Assembly (NCBI RefSeq): GCF_002797735.1
Contig: NZ_PGFG01000001.1
Location: 930,001 to 994,000 of the forward strand
Direction of reading: 5' to 3'
DNA: 64,000 nucleotides
DNA from: Thermoflavifilum aggregans
GTDB taxonomy: Bacteria; Bacteroidota; Bacteroidia; Chitinophagales; Chitinophagaceae
Position numbers and translations under genes: made by a program. Position 1 is the stretch's first letter. The number at the start of each line of letters is the position of its first letter. Below, piece after piece: positions 54,055-63,649 of the stretch. The notes below the pieces were generated by a model. That model saw only the letters and a program-made list of their open reading frames with translations. It searched no databases and was not told the origin of the DNA.

Positions 54055-54423
54055 ATGATACAGCAGGAATCCAGACTGAAAGTAGCGGATAACAGCGGAG
54101 CCAAAGAAGTACTCTGCATCCGGGTGCTGGGCAACTCCGGACAGACCTATGCAGGCATTGGAGATAAAATTGTGGTGACGGTTAAAGATGCAATCCCTTC
54201 AGGGGGCATTAAAAAAGGTACTGTTTCCAAAGCCGTCATTGTGCGCACCAAAAGCAAGCTCCGCAGAAAAGACGGATCCTATATCCGTTTTGACGACAAT
54301 GCCGTGGTGCTCCTCAACAATATGGATGAACCAAGAGGTACCCGCATCTTCGGGCCGGTAGCCCGGGAATTGCGTGACAAAGGATACATGAAAATCATTT
54401 CCCTTGCACCGGAAGTGCTATAA
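54055..54423 (+). CDS. rplN: 50S ribosomal protein L14
   Basis: L14 contacts the small subunit and L19. The 122-residue protein reads [26 protein letters not shown] and then [33 protein letters not shown], the expected beta-barrel signatures, and ends [14 protein letters not shown] possible internal promoter lies over its end. Confidence 0.98.
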   Translation: MIQQESRLKVADNSGAKEVLCIRVLGNSGQTYAGIGDKIVVTVKDAIPSGGIKKGTVSKAVIVRTKSKLRRKDGSYIRFDDNAVVLLNNMDEPRGTRIFGPVARELRDKGYMKIISLAPEVL

Positions 54424-54436
54424 AATTGTATCTTTG
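54404..54436 (+). promoter_or_regulatory. possible internal promoter before rplX
   Basis: TTG at 54404-54406 and TATCTTTG at 54429-54436, 22 bp apart, overlap the end of rplN. The -7 box is perfect and the spacing one base long. Confidence 0.4.
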
Positions 54437-54484
54437 CGCCCCTAAAAACCTTATACGTTTTTATTTATCCGCAAATGCTTGTTC

Positions 54485-54826
54485 ATGAAAAAACGATTTA
54501 AACCAAAATTTCATATCAGAAAAGGCGACCAGGTCGTGGTCATTGCCGGTGATGATAAAGATAGAACCCGTCCCAGACGGGTACTGGCCGTGTATCCCGA
54601 CAAGCAGCGGGTACTGGTTGAAGGCGTGAATATTGTTACCAAACATACCAAACCCAGTGCCCAGAATCCGCGCGGAGGTATCGTAAAAATGGAAGCCCCT
54701 ATTCATATTTCAAATGTGATGCTCTGGGATAGCAAAGCCGGGGCTCCCACCCGCATCAGCCGTTCGCGCGATGATGACGGTAAACCCGTAAGAATATCCA
54801 AAAAATCAGGTGAAATCATCAAATAA
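54485..54826 (+). CDS. rplX: 50S ribosomal protein L24
   Basis: L24 starts 50S assembly. The 113-residue protein carries the KOW motif ([41 protein letters not shown]) and [29 protein letters not shown] two codons upstream is in frame; ATG 54485 is the conventional start. The spacer from rplN is 61 bases, longer than most here. Confidence 0.97.
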   Translation: MKKRFKPKFHIRKGDQVVVIAGDDKDRTRPRRVLAVYPDKQRVLVEGVNIVTKHTKPSAQNPRGGIVKMEAPIHISNVMLWDSKAGAPTRISRSRDDDGKPVRISKKSGEIIK

Positions 54827-54831
54827 CAAGC

Positions 54832-55404
54832 ATGAGTACAACGAATTACATTCCCAGGCTTCAGAAAAAATATCGCGAAGAGGTAGTACCCGCCCTGATG
54901 GAAAAATTTCACTATACCAGTGTGATGCAGGTACCCAGGTTGCTGAAAATATGCTTGAACCAGGGCGTGAATGGAGCTGTGAATGATAAGAAACTGGTTG
55001 ATGTGGCAGTAGAAGAAATGACCCGCATAGCCGGGCAGCGGGCTGTGCCTACTTTGGCCAAAAAAGATATTTCCAATTTCAAACTCCGTCGCAATATGCC
55101 CATCGGGGTGCGGGTAACCCTGCGGGGCGTGCGGATGTATGAATTCATGGATCGGCTGATATCCATTGCCCTGCCCCGTGTGCGCGACTTCAGAGGCGTG
55201 AATGAAAAATCATTTGATGGCAGGGGCAATTATACCCTAGGCATTACCGAACAAATTATCTTCCCAGAAATCGATATTGATAAAGTGAGCAAGATCAACG
55301 GTATGGATATCACTTTTGTGACATCCGCCGAAACCGACGAAGAGGCCTATGAATTGCTGAGATTAATGGGAATGCCATTCCGAAATATCAATCCAAAAGC
55401 CTGA
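54832..55404 (+). CDS. rplE: 50S ribosomal protein L5
   Basis: L5 binds 5S rRNA and the P-site tRNA. The 190-residue protein shows [41 protein letters not shown] and [30 protein letters not shown]. It starts 5 bases after rplX. Confidence 0.98.
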   Translation: MSTTNYIPRLQKKYREEVVPALMEKFHYTSVMQVPRLLKICLNQGVNGAVNDKKLVDVAVEEMTRIAGQRAVPTLAKKDISNFKLRRNMPIGVRVTLRGVRMYEFMDRLISIALPRVRDFRGVNEKSFDGRGNYTLGITEQIIFPEIDIDKVSKINGMDITFVTSAETDEEAYELLRLMGMPFRNINPKA

Positions 55405-55410
55405 TTCACT

Positions 55411-55680
55411 ATGTCAAAACAATCTATCATTGCCAGAGAAAGAAAACGTGAACGGCTGGTAGCAAAATATGCCGAAAAACGGGCAGCCCTCAAAGCCGCC
55501 GGCGACTACAAAGCGCTGGATGCGCTTCCAAAAAATTCGTCGCCCGTGCGCCTGCGTAACCGCTGCCAGCTTACCGGTCGCCCCAGAGGATATATCCGCT
55601 ATTTCGGAATTTCCCGTATCAAATTCCGGGAAATGGCTTTGGAAGGGAAGATTCCCGGCGTGAGAAAAGCTTCATGGTAA
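55411..55680 (+). CDS. rpsN: 30S ribosomal protein S14
   Basis: The 89-residue protein is the zinc-free long form of S14: no CxxC pairs are present, and the body reads [39 protein letters not shown]. It begins 6 bases after rplE. Confidence 0.98.
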   Translation: MSKQSIIARERKRERLVAKYAEKRAALKAAGDYKALDALPKNSSPVRLRNRCQLTGRPRGYIRYFGISRIKFREMALEGKIPGVRKASW

Positions 55681-55702
55681 CATTAAAATTTGCAAACAGA
55701 TT

Positions 55703-56101
55703 ATGGTGACAGATCCCATAGCAGATTACCTGACCCGCATCCGCAATGCCCAGCTGGCCGGCCATCGGATTGTGGAAATTCCGGCTTCCAACCTGAAAAA
55801 ACGGATGACGGAAATTCTGTATGAAAAGGGTTACATCCTGAAATATAAGTTTGAAGATGATAACAAGCAGGGGATCATCAAAATTGCCCTGAAATATGAC
55901 CCTCAAACCCGCCAGCCGGCAATCCGTATGCTGGAAAGAGTCAGCCGGCCGGGGCTTCGCAGGTATGCCAAGCCCAAAGACCTGCCTCGGGTAAAGAATG
56001 GCCTTGGTATTGCCATCGTTTCCACCTCCCGGGGGGTGATGACTGATAAAGAAGCCAGGGCTCAGCATATCGGGGGTGAGGTGTTGTGTGTGGTGTATTG
56101 A
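55703..56101 (+). CDS. rpsH: 30S ribosomal protein S8
   Basis: S8 binds the centre of 16S rRNA and, in E. coli, represses the spc operon. The 132-residue protein contains DPIADYLTRIRNAQLAGHRIVEIPASNLKKRM and the C-terminal signature GLGIAIVSTSRGVMTDKEARAQHIGGEVLCVVY. Confidence 0.98.
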   Translation: MVTDPIADYLTRIRNAQLAGHRIVEIPASNLKKRMTEILYEKGYILKYKFEDDNKQGIIKIALKYDPQTRQPAIRMLERVSRPGLRRYAKPKDLPRVKNGLGIAIVSTSRGVMTDKEARAQHIGGEVLCVVY

Positions 56102-56143
56102 TACAAAGCTGATTTGTTTCAAAGCTCAAGAAGAATTTTGATT

Positions 56144-56698
56144 ATGTCTCGCATAGCAAAAATACCGGTAAAAATTCCAGCAGGCGTAACCGTACAGGTT
56201 TCGCCGGCGAATGAGGTGACTGTAAAAGGCCCGAAAGGGGAACTCTCCCTTGCGGTAGATCGGGATATTCAGGTGCTTGTGCAGTCAGGAGAAATTGTGG
56301 TAAAACGCCCCACCGATCAGATCCGGCACAAGGCACTCCATGGCACGTACAGAGCTTTGCTGGCCAATATGGTGAAGGGAGTTACACAAGGATTTCGCAA
56401 GGAACTGGAGCTGGTGGGGGTTGGATACAGGGCCAGTGCCCAAGGGCAGCTGCTGGATATTACCGTCGGGTATTCCCATAACATCCTGATGGAAGTTCCC
56501 AAAGAGGTGAAAGTAAAAACCGAAGCCGAAAAGGGACAAAACCCCAAAATCATTCTGGAAAGTGCAGATAAGCAATTGCTTGGTGCAGTTGCAGCCAAAA
56601 TCAGAAGCCTGCGTAAACCTGAGCCCTACAAAGGCAAGGGTATCCGTTACTCTGATGAGGTAGTGCGCCGCAAGGCAGGTAAAAGTGCAGGTAAATAG
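56144..56698 (+). CDS. rplF: 50S ribosomal protein L6
   Basis: L6 supports the sarcin-ricin loop region. From the ATG at 56144 the 184-residue protein begins SRIAKIPVKIPAGVTVQV and ends with the signature RKPEPYKGKGIRYSDEVVRRKAGKSAGK. An upstream in-frame start at 56114 adds ten unlike residues and is rejected. It is followed by a 65-base spacer with a hairpin. Confidence 0.97.
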   Translation: MSRIAKIPVKIPAGVTVQVSPANEVTVKGPKGELSLAVDRDIQVLVQSGEIVVKRPTDQIRHKALHGTYRALLANMVKGVTQGFRKELELVGVGYRASAQGQLLDITVGYSHNILMEVPKEVKVKTEAEKGQNPKIILESADKQLLGAVAAKIRSLRKPEPYKGKGIRYSDEVVRRKAGKSAGK

Positions 56699-56720
56699 AT
56701 AATGCATTCCCTGGTTCCGC

Positions 56721-56742
56721 GCTTCCGACCAAGACCGGAAGC
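56721..56742 (+). promoter_or_regulatory. hairpin between rplF and rplR
   Basis: GCTTCCG (56721-56727) pairs perfectly with CGGAAGC (56736-56742) over an 8-nt loop in the rplF-rplR spacer. No U-tract follows, so it is not a standard terminator; it may protect or regulate the message. Confidence 0.4.
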
Positions 56743-56763
56743 CATTAAAACAGGAAATTTGAT

Positions 56764-57117
56764 ATGAAACAACAATTATCCAGACGAGAAAAAATTCATC
56801 TCCGCATCCGCAAGCGGATTTCGGGTACAGCAACCCGGCCCAGGCTCTCCGTATTCCGGAGCAACACATCTATTTATGCTCAGCTGATTGATGATACCAA
56901 AGGGCATACCTTAGCAGCTGCATCATCCCGCGATAAGGATATAGCCGCTAAAAAAGGTACCAAAACCGAAAAATCCTATCTGGTAGGAGAGGCCTTAGCT
57001 AAAAAAGCATTGGCTCTGGGTATTACCCAATGCGTGTTTGACCGGAGTGGCTACCTGTATCATGGCCGGGTGAAAGCGCTGGCAGAAGGAGCACGTGCAG
57101 CAGGTTTACAATTTTAA
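56764..57117 (+). CDS. rplR: 50S ribosomal protein L18
   Basis: L18 binds 5S rRNA with L5 and L25. The 117-residue protein contains [38 protein letters not shown] and ends [28 protein letters not shown], the family signature. Confidence 0.98.
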   Translation: MKQQLSRREKIHLRIRKRISGTATRPRLSVFRSNTSIYAQLIDDTKGHTLAAASSRDKDIAAKKGTKTEKSYLVGEALAKKALALGITQCVFDRSGYLYHGRVKALAEGARAAGLQF

Positions 57118-57137
57118 CTTGATTTATTGAACAGCAT

Positions 57138-57656
57138 ATGGCTAAACAACACATTCAACGGGTAAAGGCTGGCGATCTGGAATTAAAGGAAAAAGTAGTC
57201 GCCATCAATCGCGTGACCAAGACTACCAAAGGTGGAAGAAATTTCAGCTTTTCAGCATTGGTAGTGGTTGGAAATGGCAAAGGTGTGGTGGGTCACGGAC
57301 TGGGTAAAGCTAAGGAAGTTCAGGAAGCCATCAACAAAGGCATTGATGATGCGAAAAAAAACCTGATTCGTGTGCCTATTATTCACGGCACCATTCCGCA
57401 TGAGCAGTTTGCCAAGGAGGGAGCTGCCAAGGTGCTGATCAAGCCCGCGGCTCATGGAACGGGCGTGATTGCCGGTGGTTCCATGCGCGCCGTGCTTGAA
57501 AGTGCCGGAATTACCGATGTGCTTACCAAATCCCTGGGCTCAACCAACCCGCATAATGTGGTAAAAGCAACCTTCAAAGCTCTTGCCATGTTGCGTGAGC
57601 CCATACAAGTAGCGCGGGATCGACACGTTTCATTGAAAAAAGTGTTCAACGGATAA
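57138..57656 (+). CDS. rpsE: 30S ribosomal protein S5
   Basis: S5 contributes to decoding accuracy and mRNA helicase activity. The 172-residue protein has [43 protein letters not shown] and the C-terminal [34 protein letters not shown]. Confidence 0.98.
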   Translation: MAKQHIQRVKAGDLELKEKVVAINRVTKTTKGGRNFSFSALVVVGNGKGVVGHGLGKAKEVQEAINKGIDDAKKNLIRVPIIHGTIPHEQFAKEGAAKVLIKPAAHGTGVIAGGSMRAVLESAGITDVLTKSLGSTNPHNVVKATFKALAMLREPIQVARDRHVSLKKVFNG

Positions 57657-57711
57657 AACCGGTGCATGGACAATCGCTTACCCCATACAGGAAACCATTA
57701 ATTTTTTTACC

Positions 57712-57903
57712 ATGGGAAAAATCAGAATCACACAAATAAGAAGTGCTATAGACCGGCCTGAACGCCAGAAAAAGACACTTCAGGCGCTTGGCCTGAAAAA
57801 GCTGCACGCCACCGTGGAACACGAGGCCACTCCCCAGATTCTGGGTATGGTGCGGAAAGTGCAGCACCTGGTAAGCGTACAACCTATCCATGAAGAAAAA
57901 TAA
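57712..57903 (+). CDS. rpmD: 50S ribosomal protein L30
   Basis: The 63-residue protein shows the L30 core [29 protein letters not shown] and [13 protein letters not shown]. It sits between rpsE and rplO as usual; a 55-base spacer precedes it. Confidence 0.96.
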   Translation: MGKIRITQIRSAIDRPERQKKTLQALGLKKLHATVEHEATPQILGMVRKVQHLVSVQPIHEEK

Positions 57904-57931
57904 AACTTAACTTTGTTAAACGAACTTGTTT

Positions 57932-58384
57932 ATGCAATTACATACGCTCAAACCTGCTGCCGGGTCGGTAAAAAAAGCCAAACGCCTGGGAAGAGGAGAA
58001 GCTTCCGGCAAGGGTGGAACATCAACCAGAGGAACGAAAGGTGACCAGTCACGCTCAGGTTACAAAATCAAAAAAGGGCATGAAGGAGGTCAGATGCCCC
58101 TGCATCGCCGGGTACCCAAAAGAGGATTCAATCATCCCGATAAACAATTGTTCAAAGTTGTGAACTTGAGCCAGGTAGATGCCTGGGTAGAAAAATACGG
58201 ATTACAGGAAATTTCCCCTGAGGCATTGCAGCATGCTGGGTTAATGAAAAATACCGAACGGTTGAAGATTCTGGCAAAAGGCAGCTTTACTGCCAAGGGA
58301 TTGCGCTTTGTCGCCCATGCGGCCAGCGCTCAGGCCCGGAAAGCTATTGCAGCAGCAGGATGTGAATTGCAGCTGATTTCATAA
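57932..58384 (+). CDS. rplO: 50S ribosomal protein L15
   Basis: The 150-residue protein has the Gly-rich N-terminal arm (AKRLGRGEASGKGGTSTRGTKGDQSRSG), then GGQMPLHRRVPKRGFNHPDK and the globular C-terminal domain. A TTG two codons upstream of ATG 57932 is in frame but not needed. It is followed by secY. Confidence 0.97.
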   Translation: MQLHTLKPAAGSVKKAKRLGRGEASGKGGTSTRGTKGDQSRSGYKIKKGHEGGQMPLHRRVPKRGFNHPDKQLFKVVNLSQVDAWVEKYGLQEISPEALQHAGLMKNTERLKILAKGSFTAKGLRFVAHAASAQARKAIAAAGCELQLIS

Positions 58385-58411
58385 TTATCAGCCAAATAAA
58401 ACTCACCCGTC

Positions 58412-59752
58412 GTGAAAAGAATGATTGAAACGATACGGAACATCTGGAGCATCGAGGATTTGCGGAAACGTATTCTCTATACATTCGGGCTTATTTTCGT
58501 CTATCGTATCGGTTCATTTATCATTCTGCCGGGCATCAATCCTGCCTTGTTAACCCTTCAGAATGCACAGAAGGGGTTGCTGGGCTTGTTTGATATGTTT
58601 GCCGGCGGCTCATTCAGCCGGGCATCCATTTTTGCCCTGGGTATCATGCCCTACATCTCAGCTTCCATTGCGATGCAATTACTTACTATTGCCGTACCTT
58701 CTTTTGCCAAATTGCAAAAAGAAGGGGAGAGCGGCCAGAAGCGCATCAATCAGTATACCCGCTGGCTTACTGTAATAGTCACGGCTTTTCAGGCTTTAGC
58801 ATATGTAACTTATTTGAGGCAACAATCTGGCGCAGCCATTCTTCCGCAATTCAGCCCGTTCTTTTTTGCTTTCTCAACCATTGTGGTGCTTACGGCAGGT
58901 ACTTTGTTTGTGATGTGGTTAGGTGAAAAAATTACCGATAAAGGTATTGGCAATGGTGCATCTATCATCATAGAAATTGGTATCCTTGCACGTTTGCCGC
59001 ATGCCCTCGTAGCTGAGTTTAATGCAAAAAATACTTCCGGTGGGGGTGGGTTGCTAATTTTTCTGATTGAAATTGCTTTTCTGGTGCTGGTGGTGATGGG
59101 GCTGGTAGTCCTGGTGCAGGGCACCCGGAAAGTGCCGGTCAATTATGCAAAACGCATGGTAGGCACTCGGCAGATTGGGGGTGTACGTCAGTTTCTCCCG
59201 CTGAAAGTAAATGCAGCCGGCGTGATGCCCATCATCTTTGCGCAGGCTATCATGTTTATACCCATGACCGTGGTAGGCTTTACCAATCCGGAAAGCCAGA
59301 CGGGAGGTTTTATCCGCGCTTTAAGCGATTATACCTCTTTCTGGTATAACCTCATTTACGGCTTCATGGTCATTATCTTCACCTATTTCTATACTGCGCT
59401 TATTTTCAACCCCACTCAGATTGCTGATGAAATGAAGCGCAACAATGGCTTTATTCCCGGAGTGAAGCCCGGCAAACCTACAGCTGAATTTATAGGCAGC
59501 ATTATGGATCGCATCACCTTACCTGGTGCCTTTTTCCTGGCCATTGTAGGTATCCTGCCCGGTTTTGCTCATGCTCTGGGTGTCAATACCGTATTTGCCA
59601 GTTTCTTTGGTGGTACTTCCCTGCTTATTATTGTGGGTGTAATTCTGGATACCTTGCAGCAGATTGAAAGCCAGCTTTTGATGCGTCATTACGACGGATT
59701 GATGAAATCCGGAAGGATTGCCGGACGTGCGGCTCAAATGACTACCACCTGA
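58412..59752 (+). CDS. secY: protein translocase subunit SecY
   Basis: SecY is the channel of the Sec translocon. The 446-residue protein has ten helices. IRNIWSIEDLRKRILYTFGLIFVYRIGSFIILPGI forms the first helix region, and the plug and lateral-gate region has LGIMPYISASIAMQLL. The cytoplasmic loops FNPTQIADEMKRNNGFIPGVKPG are conserved. The GTG at 58412 gives MKRMIETIRNIW, like relatives starting MKK-x-ET; the ATG at 58421 is an alternative. Confidence 0.96.
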   Translation: MKRMIETIRNIWSIEDLRKRILYTFGLIFVYRIGSFIILPGINPALLTLQNAQKGLLGLFDMFAGGSFSRASIFALGIMPYISASIAMQLLTIAVPSFAKLQKEGESGQKRINQYTRWLTVIVTAFQALAYVTYLRQQSGAAILPQFSPFFFAFSTIVVLTAGTLFVMWLGEKITDKGIGNGASIIIEIGILARLPHALVAEFNAKNTSGGGGLLIFLIEIAFLVLVVMGLVVLVQGTRKVPVNYAKRMVGTRQIGGVRQFLPLKVNAAGVMPIIFAQAIMFIPMTVVGFTNPESQTGGFIRALSDYTSFWYNLIYGFMVIIFTYFYTALIFNPTQIADEMKRNNGFIPGVKPGKPTAEFIGSIMDRITLPGAFFLAIVGILPGFAHALGVNTVFASFFGGTSLLIIVGVILDTLQQIESQLLMRHYDGLMKSGRIAGRAAQMTTT

Positions 59753-59778
59753 GTGCTTCAGCCAGCAGCTAAAAAAAT

Positions 59779-60615
59779 ATGATCATTTATAAATCAGAAG
59801 AAGAAATCAATCGGATCCGAACAAGTGCCAGACTGGTTTCCCAAACACTTGCAGAAATTGCCCGTCATCTGAAACCTGGCATAACCACTCGCGAAATAGA
59901 TTTGCTTGCAGAAGCATATATCCGCGATCATGGCGCCATCCCCTCGTTTAAAAACTATCAGGGATATCCGGCTAGCTGCTGTGTATCTGTGAATGATCGG
60001 GTAGTGCATGGCATACCCGATGGGTACAAGCTACAGGAAGGTGATATTGTATCGGTGGACTGTGGCGTATTGCTCGATGGTTTTCATGGCGACAGTGCCT
60101 ATACCTTTGCGATCGGACAAGTGGACGAAGAGGTGCTTGCTCTTATGGCTGCCACCAAAACCGCCCTCTACAAAGGTATTGAACAGGCTGTTGCGGGTAA
60201 CCGGATTGGAGATATCGCCTTTGCTATCCAGCAATATACCGAACGAGAAAGAGGATATGGGGTGGTGAGGGAACTGGTAGGCCATGGATTGGGCAGGGAA
60301 TTGCATGAAGATCCGCAGGTACCCAACTACGGGAAACGCGGCACGGGCATTATCCTCCGGGAAGGCCTGGTCATTGCCATTGAGCCCATGATCAACCTGG
60401 GAACCCGAAAAATCCGCTATCTGGAAGATGGATGGACAGTTGTTACGCAGGATCATAAACCCTCGGCTCATTATGAACATACCATTGTGGTGCGACAGAA
60501 AAAAGCTGAAATACTTTCCGATTTCAGGATGGTGGAAGAAGCCGAGCAAAGCAATCCAGTTTTGAATACCAGCTATTATCGCTGGGTAGGTATACATGAA
60601 CCGGTGGAACATTGA
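59779..60615 (+). CDS. map: methionine aminopeptidase, type I
   Basis: Map removes the initiator Met from new proteins. The 278-residue enzyme has the five metal ligands in place: Asp in VDCGVLLDGFHGDSAYTFAIG (two), His in VGHGLGRELHEDP, Glu in IAIEPMIN, and Glu in HYEHTIVV. The substrate His is in VNDRVVHGIPDG. A C-terminal extension of about 25 residues goes beyond the E. coli length. It lies between secY and infA. Confidence 0.96.
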   Translation: MIIYKSEEEINRIRTSARLVSQTLAEIARHLKPGITTREIDLLAEAYIRDHGAIPSFKNYQGYPASCCVSVNDRVVHGIPDGYKLQEGDIVSVDCGVLLDGFHGDSAYTFAIGQVDEEVLALMAATKTALYKGIEQAVAGNRIGDIAFAIQQYTERERGYGVVRELVGHGLGRELHEDPQVPNYGKRGTGIILREGLVIAIEPMINLGTRKIRYLEDGWTVVTQDHKPSAHYEHTIVVRQKKAEILSDFRMVEEAEQSNPVLNTSYYRWVGIHEPVEH

Positions 60616-60618
60616 TTT

Positions 60619-60650
60619 TTGCCTGTTTTCAAATAATTATGCTATCTTTG
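60619..60650 (+). promoter_or_regulatory. internal promoter before infA
   Basis: TTG at 60619-60621 and TATCTTTG at 60643-60650, 21 bp apart, lie in the 51-base spacer between map and infA. The infA ATG is 16 bases further on. Confidence 0.55.
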
Positions 60651-60666
60651 CAGTCCTTAAAAATTT

Positions 60667-60885
60667 ATGGCCAAACAAGCACTCATCAAACAAGACGGAG
60701 TTATCGTGGAAGCTTTATCCAATGCAATGTTCAGGGTGAGGCTTGAAAATGGACATGAAATTATTGCCACTATTTCCGGGAAAATGCGTATGCATTACAT
60801 AAAGATTTTGCCCGGTGATAAGGTGGGCGTGGAAATGAGTCCGTATGACCTAAGCAGGGGAAGAATCATATTTCGGTACAAATAG
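60667..60885 (+). CDS. infA: translation initiation factor IF-1
   Basis: The 72-residue OB-fold protein occupies the A site during initiation. It reads [71 protein letters not shown] in full agreement with the family. It sits between map and rpmJ with its own probable promoter. Confidence 0.98.
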   Translation: MAKQALIKQDGVIVEALSNAMFRVRLENGHEIIATISGKMRMHYIKILPGDKVGVEMSPYDLSRGRIIFRYK

Positions 60886-60902
60886 TTTAAATCATTGCAG
60901 AT

Positions 60903-61019
60903 ATGAAAGTCAGAGCTTCAATCAAGAAAAGAAGTGCCGATTGCAAAATTGTGCGTCGGAAAGGGAAACTTTATGTAATTAACAAAAAGAACCCCCGGTT
61001 TAAGCAAAGACAAGGATAA
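60903..61019 (+). CDS. rpmJ: 50S ribosomal protein L36
   Basis: The 38-residue protein is too short for most gene callers: [20 protein letters not shown], then [17 protein letters not shown]. The zinc-finger residues of the classic L36 (C-x2-C-x12-C-x4-H) are only partly kept: a single Cys14 remains, so this is the zinc-free type. It lies 17 bases after infA and 30 before rpsM, its conserved place. Confidence 0.95.
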   Translation: MKVRASIKKRSADCKIVRRKGKLYVINKKNPRFKQRQG

Positions 61020-61049
61020 TTCCAATCAAAAAAGAACAATCCAGCATAT

Positions 61050-61430
61050 ATGGCACGTATTGCAGGTATAGATTTACCCAGGAACAAAAGCGGAGAAATC
61101 GGATTAACCTATATCTATGGCATTGGTCGTTCCACAGCTCGTTACATTCTCGATAAAGCGGGTATTGATCCTCAAAAAAAGGTGAAAGACTGGAACGACG
61201 AAGAGCTCACCCAGATTCGGTCTATTATCAACAATGAAATCAAGGTAGAAGGTGCCTTGCGTTCGGAAGTGCAGCTTAACATCAAGCGGCTGCTCGATAT
61301 CGGTTGTTATCGGGGATTGCGGCACAGAAAGGGTTTGCCTGTGAGAGGCCAGCGTACCCGCACCAACGCCCGTACCCGCAAGGGTAGAAGAAAAACTGTG
61401 GCTGGAAAGAAGAAAGCACCCAAGAAATAA
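61050..61430 (+). CDS. rpsM: 30S ribosomal protein S13
   Basis: S13 forms bridges to the 50S subunit. The 126-residue protein starts [29 protein letters not shown] and ends with the signature [27 protein letters not shown] plus a Lys-rich tail. First r-protein of the alpha group here. Confidence 0.98.
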   Translation: MARIAGIDLPRNKSGEIGLTYIYGIGRSTARYILDKAGIDPQKKVKDWNDEELTQIRSIINNEIKVEGALRSEVQLNIKRLLDIGCYRGLRHRKGLPVRGQRTRTNARTRKGRRKTVAGKKKAPKK

Positions 61431-61436
61431 ACCTTA

Positions 61437-61452
61437 CACGCATTGCTGCGTG
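61437..61452 (+). promoter_or_regulatory. hairpin between rpsM and rpsK
   Basis: CACGCA (61437-61442) pairs with TGCGTG (61447-61452) around a TTGC loop, 6 bases after the rpsM stop. A run of five T's follows about 14 bases later. Weak attenuator or processing site. Confidence 0.3.
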
Positions 61453-61498
61453 AACCAATTGCATGTTTTTATCGCATATCTGAAATACATCGATAGCT

Positions 61499-61900
61499 AT
61501 GGCCAAGTCAACAATAAGCAGTGCAAAAGCAGCCCGCAAAAGGGTAGTGAAGGTAGATCCCTACGGGGATGTACATATTTTAGCCAGTTTCAATAACATT
61601 ATCATCAGCATCACCAACAAGCAGGGTCAGGTAATATCCTGGTCTTCGGCCGGCAAGATGGGGTTTCGCGGATCGAAAAAGAATACCCCGTATGCCGCAC
61701 AACTGGCAGCTCAGGATGCTGCAAAAGCAGCCGTGGATGCCGGATTGAAAAAAGCTGATGTGTACGTAAAAGGGCCTGGAGCTGGCCGTGAAAGCGCTAT
61801 ACGTGCCATAGCCAATGCAGGTATTGAAATCAATACCATTAAAGATGTAACTCCGCTGCCTCATAATGGTTGCAGGCCACCCAAAAAGAGAAGAGTATAA
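61499..61900 (+). CDS. rpsK: 30S ribosomal protein S11
   Basis: S11 lies on the platform near the E site. The 133-residue protein has [45 protein letters not shown] and the C-terminal [17 protein letters not shown], both diagnostic. It is preceded by a 68-base spacer with a hairpin. Confidence 0.98.
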   Translation: MAKSTISSAKAARKRVVKVDPYGDVHILASFNNIIISITNKQGQVISWSSAGKMGFRGSKKNTPYAAQLAAQDAAKAAVDAGLKKADVYVKGPGAGRESAIRAIANAGIEINTIKDVTPLPHNGCRPPKKRRV

Positions 61901-61951
61901 ATTTTTTCGATTTGCAATAAAGCCTAACGATATTCATAAACAGTATTTTCC

Positions 61952-62557
61952 ATGGCAAGATATACGGGTCCAAAGACAAGAATTTGCAGAATATTCGGAG
62001 AACCAATTCTGGGCAACGGTAAATATTTAACCAAGAATAGTCTCCCGCCCGGTCAGCATGGTGCCGCCCGGAAACGCAAGCAGCTGGGAGAGTATGCCCT
62101 CCAGCTTCGGGAAAAACAAAAGGCAAAATATACCTATGGCGTGCTGGAAAGGCAATTTAAAAAGCTGTTTTATGAAGCCAGCCGCCAGAAAGGGGTTACC
62201 GGTGAAACCCTCATGAAGTTGCTGGAGGCGCGCCTAGACAATACCGTATATCGCCTCGGTTTAGCTCCTTCCCGGCCTGCAGCCCGTCAGCTGGTATCGC
62301 ATAAACATATCACCGTGAACGGACATATTGTGAACATTCCTTCCTATCAGCTGAAGCCGGGTGATATCATTGGCTTGAAACCTAAATCAGCTTCAAATTC
62401 AGCCATCACCAGCAATTTCAGGGGTAAAAACCCAAAGTTCACTTGGCTGGACTGGAATGAAAAAGAAATGAAAGGTACCTTCCTGGCTTATCCGGAACGG
62501 GATATGATTCCGGAAAATATCAAGGAACAACTGATCGTAGAATTGTATTCAAAATAA
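61952..62557 (+). CDS. rpsD: 30S ribosomal protein S4
   Basis: S4 starts 30S assembly and regulates the alpha operon in E. coli. The 201-residue protein lacks the N-terminal zinc cysteines of some homologues. It has LARL-like [45 protein letters not shown], the S4 RNA-binding domain. Confidence 0.98.
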   Translation: MARYTGPKTRICRIFGEPILGNGKYLTKNSLPPGQHGAARKRKQLGEYALQLREKQKAKYTYGVLERQFKKLFYEASRQKGVTGETLMKLLEARLDNTVYRLGLAPSRPAARQLVSHKHITVNGHIVNIPSYQLKPGDIIGLKPKSASNSAITSNFRGKNPKFTWLDWNEKEMKGTFLAYPERDMIPENIKEQLIVELYSK

Positions 62558-62595
62558 ACTTCTCATTATTCTTTATTTAAAAAGTTGTTTGGATT

Positions 62596-63591
62596 ATGGC
62601 AATCCTAAATTTTCAGAAACCAGATAAAATCGTGCTTCAGAAGTCAAGTGATTTTGAAGCACAATTTGAGTTTCGCCCGCTGGAGCCGGGCTATGGCGTG
62701 ACCATCGGAAACGCCCTTCGCAGGGTGCTGCTTTCTTCCCTGGAAGGTTACGCCATTTCAGGCGTGAAGATCGAAGGTGTGGATCATGAATTTACTACCA
62801 TCAAAGGTGTAACAGAAGATGTTACGGAAATTATTTTAAACCTGAAACAGGTAAGGCTGAAAAAAATTGCCGAAGGGGAAATTACCAGTGAGAAAGTACA
62901 TATTTCCCTGAAAAATCAGCAGGAATTCAGAGCAGGTATGATTGGCAAGGCAACCAATACCTTCCAGGTGATGAATCCGGATTTGCTGATTTGTACTATG
63001 GATCCCTCTGCCAAACTGGAGATGGAACTGACTATCATCAAAGGCCGGGGATATGTTCCTGCAGAAGAAAATAAACCCAAGGATGCTCCATTTGGCTATA
63101 TTCCTATGGATGCCATTTTCACCCCCATTAAAAATGTGCGTTACACGGTTGAAAATACCCGCGTGGAGCAAAAAACTGATTATGAAAAACTTATTATGGA
63201 AGTAGTTACCGATGGCACGATTCATCCCGAAGAGGCCGTCAAGGAAGCTTCCCGCATACTGATTCAGCATTTGATGATCATTACTGATGAAAATATCAGT
63301 TTCGATACAAAAGATACTGAGAAAGAACAAACAGTAGATGAAAAGACCCTGCAGCTGAAGAAAATTCTGAAAACACCATTGGAAGATCTTGATCTCTCAG
63401 TGCGTGCTTTCAACTGCCTGAAAGCGGCCAAAATCAACTCGCTCAGTGAACTGGTACAATATGACCAGGAAGAACTGATGAAGTTCCGAAACTTTGGTCA
63501 GAAATCATTGAGTGAAATTGAACAAGTGTTGGCAGAGCGTGGATTGCATTTTGGCATGGACCTTTCCAAGCTAAATCTGGACGACGATTAA
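62596..63591 (+). CDS. rpoA: RNA polymerase alpha subunit
   Basis: The 331-residue subunit has an N-terminal dimerisation domain ([35 protein letters not shown]) and a C-terminal domain (about 255-320) that contacts promoter DNA and activators. The latter has [43 protein letters not shown] linker joins them. It is 38 bases after rpsD. Confidence 0.98.
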   Translation: MAILNFQKPDKIVLQKSSDFEAQFEFRPLEPGYGVTIGNALRRVLLSSLEGYAISGVKIEGVDHEFTTIKGVTEDVTEIILNLKQVRLKKIAEGEITSEKVHISLKNQQEFRAGMIGKATNTFQVMNPDLLICTMDPSAKLEMELTIIKGRGYVPAEENKPKDAPFGYIPMDAIFTPIKNVRYTVENTRVEQKTDYEKLIMEVVTDGTIHPEEAVKEASRILIQHLMIITDENISFDTKDTEKEQTVDEKTLQLKKILKTPLEDLDLSVRAFNCLKAAKINSLSELVQYDQEELMKFRNFGQKSLSEIEQVLAERGLHFGMDLSKLNLDDD

Positions 63592-63649
63592 AATTTATTT
63601 ATTGTTTACTTTCTCCCTGCCATCGGGGTGAAACACAAATACATTTGTT

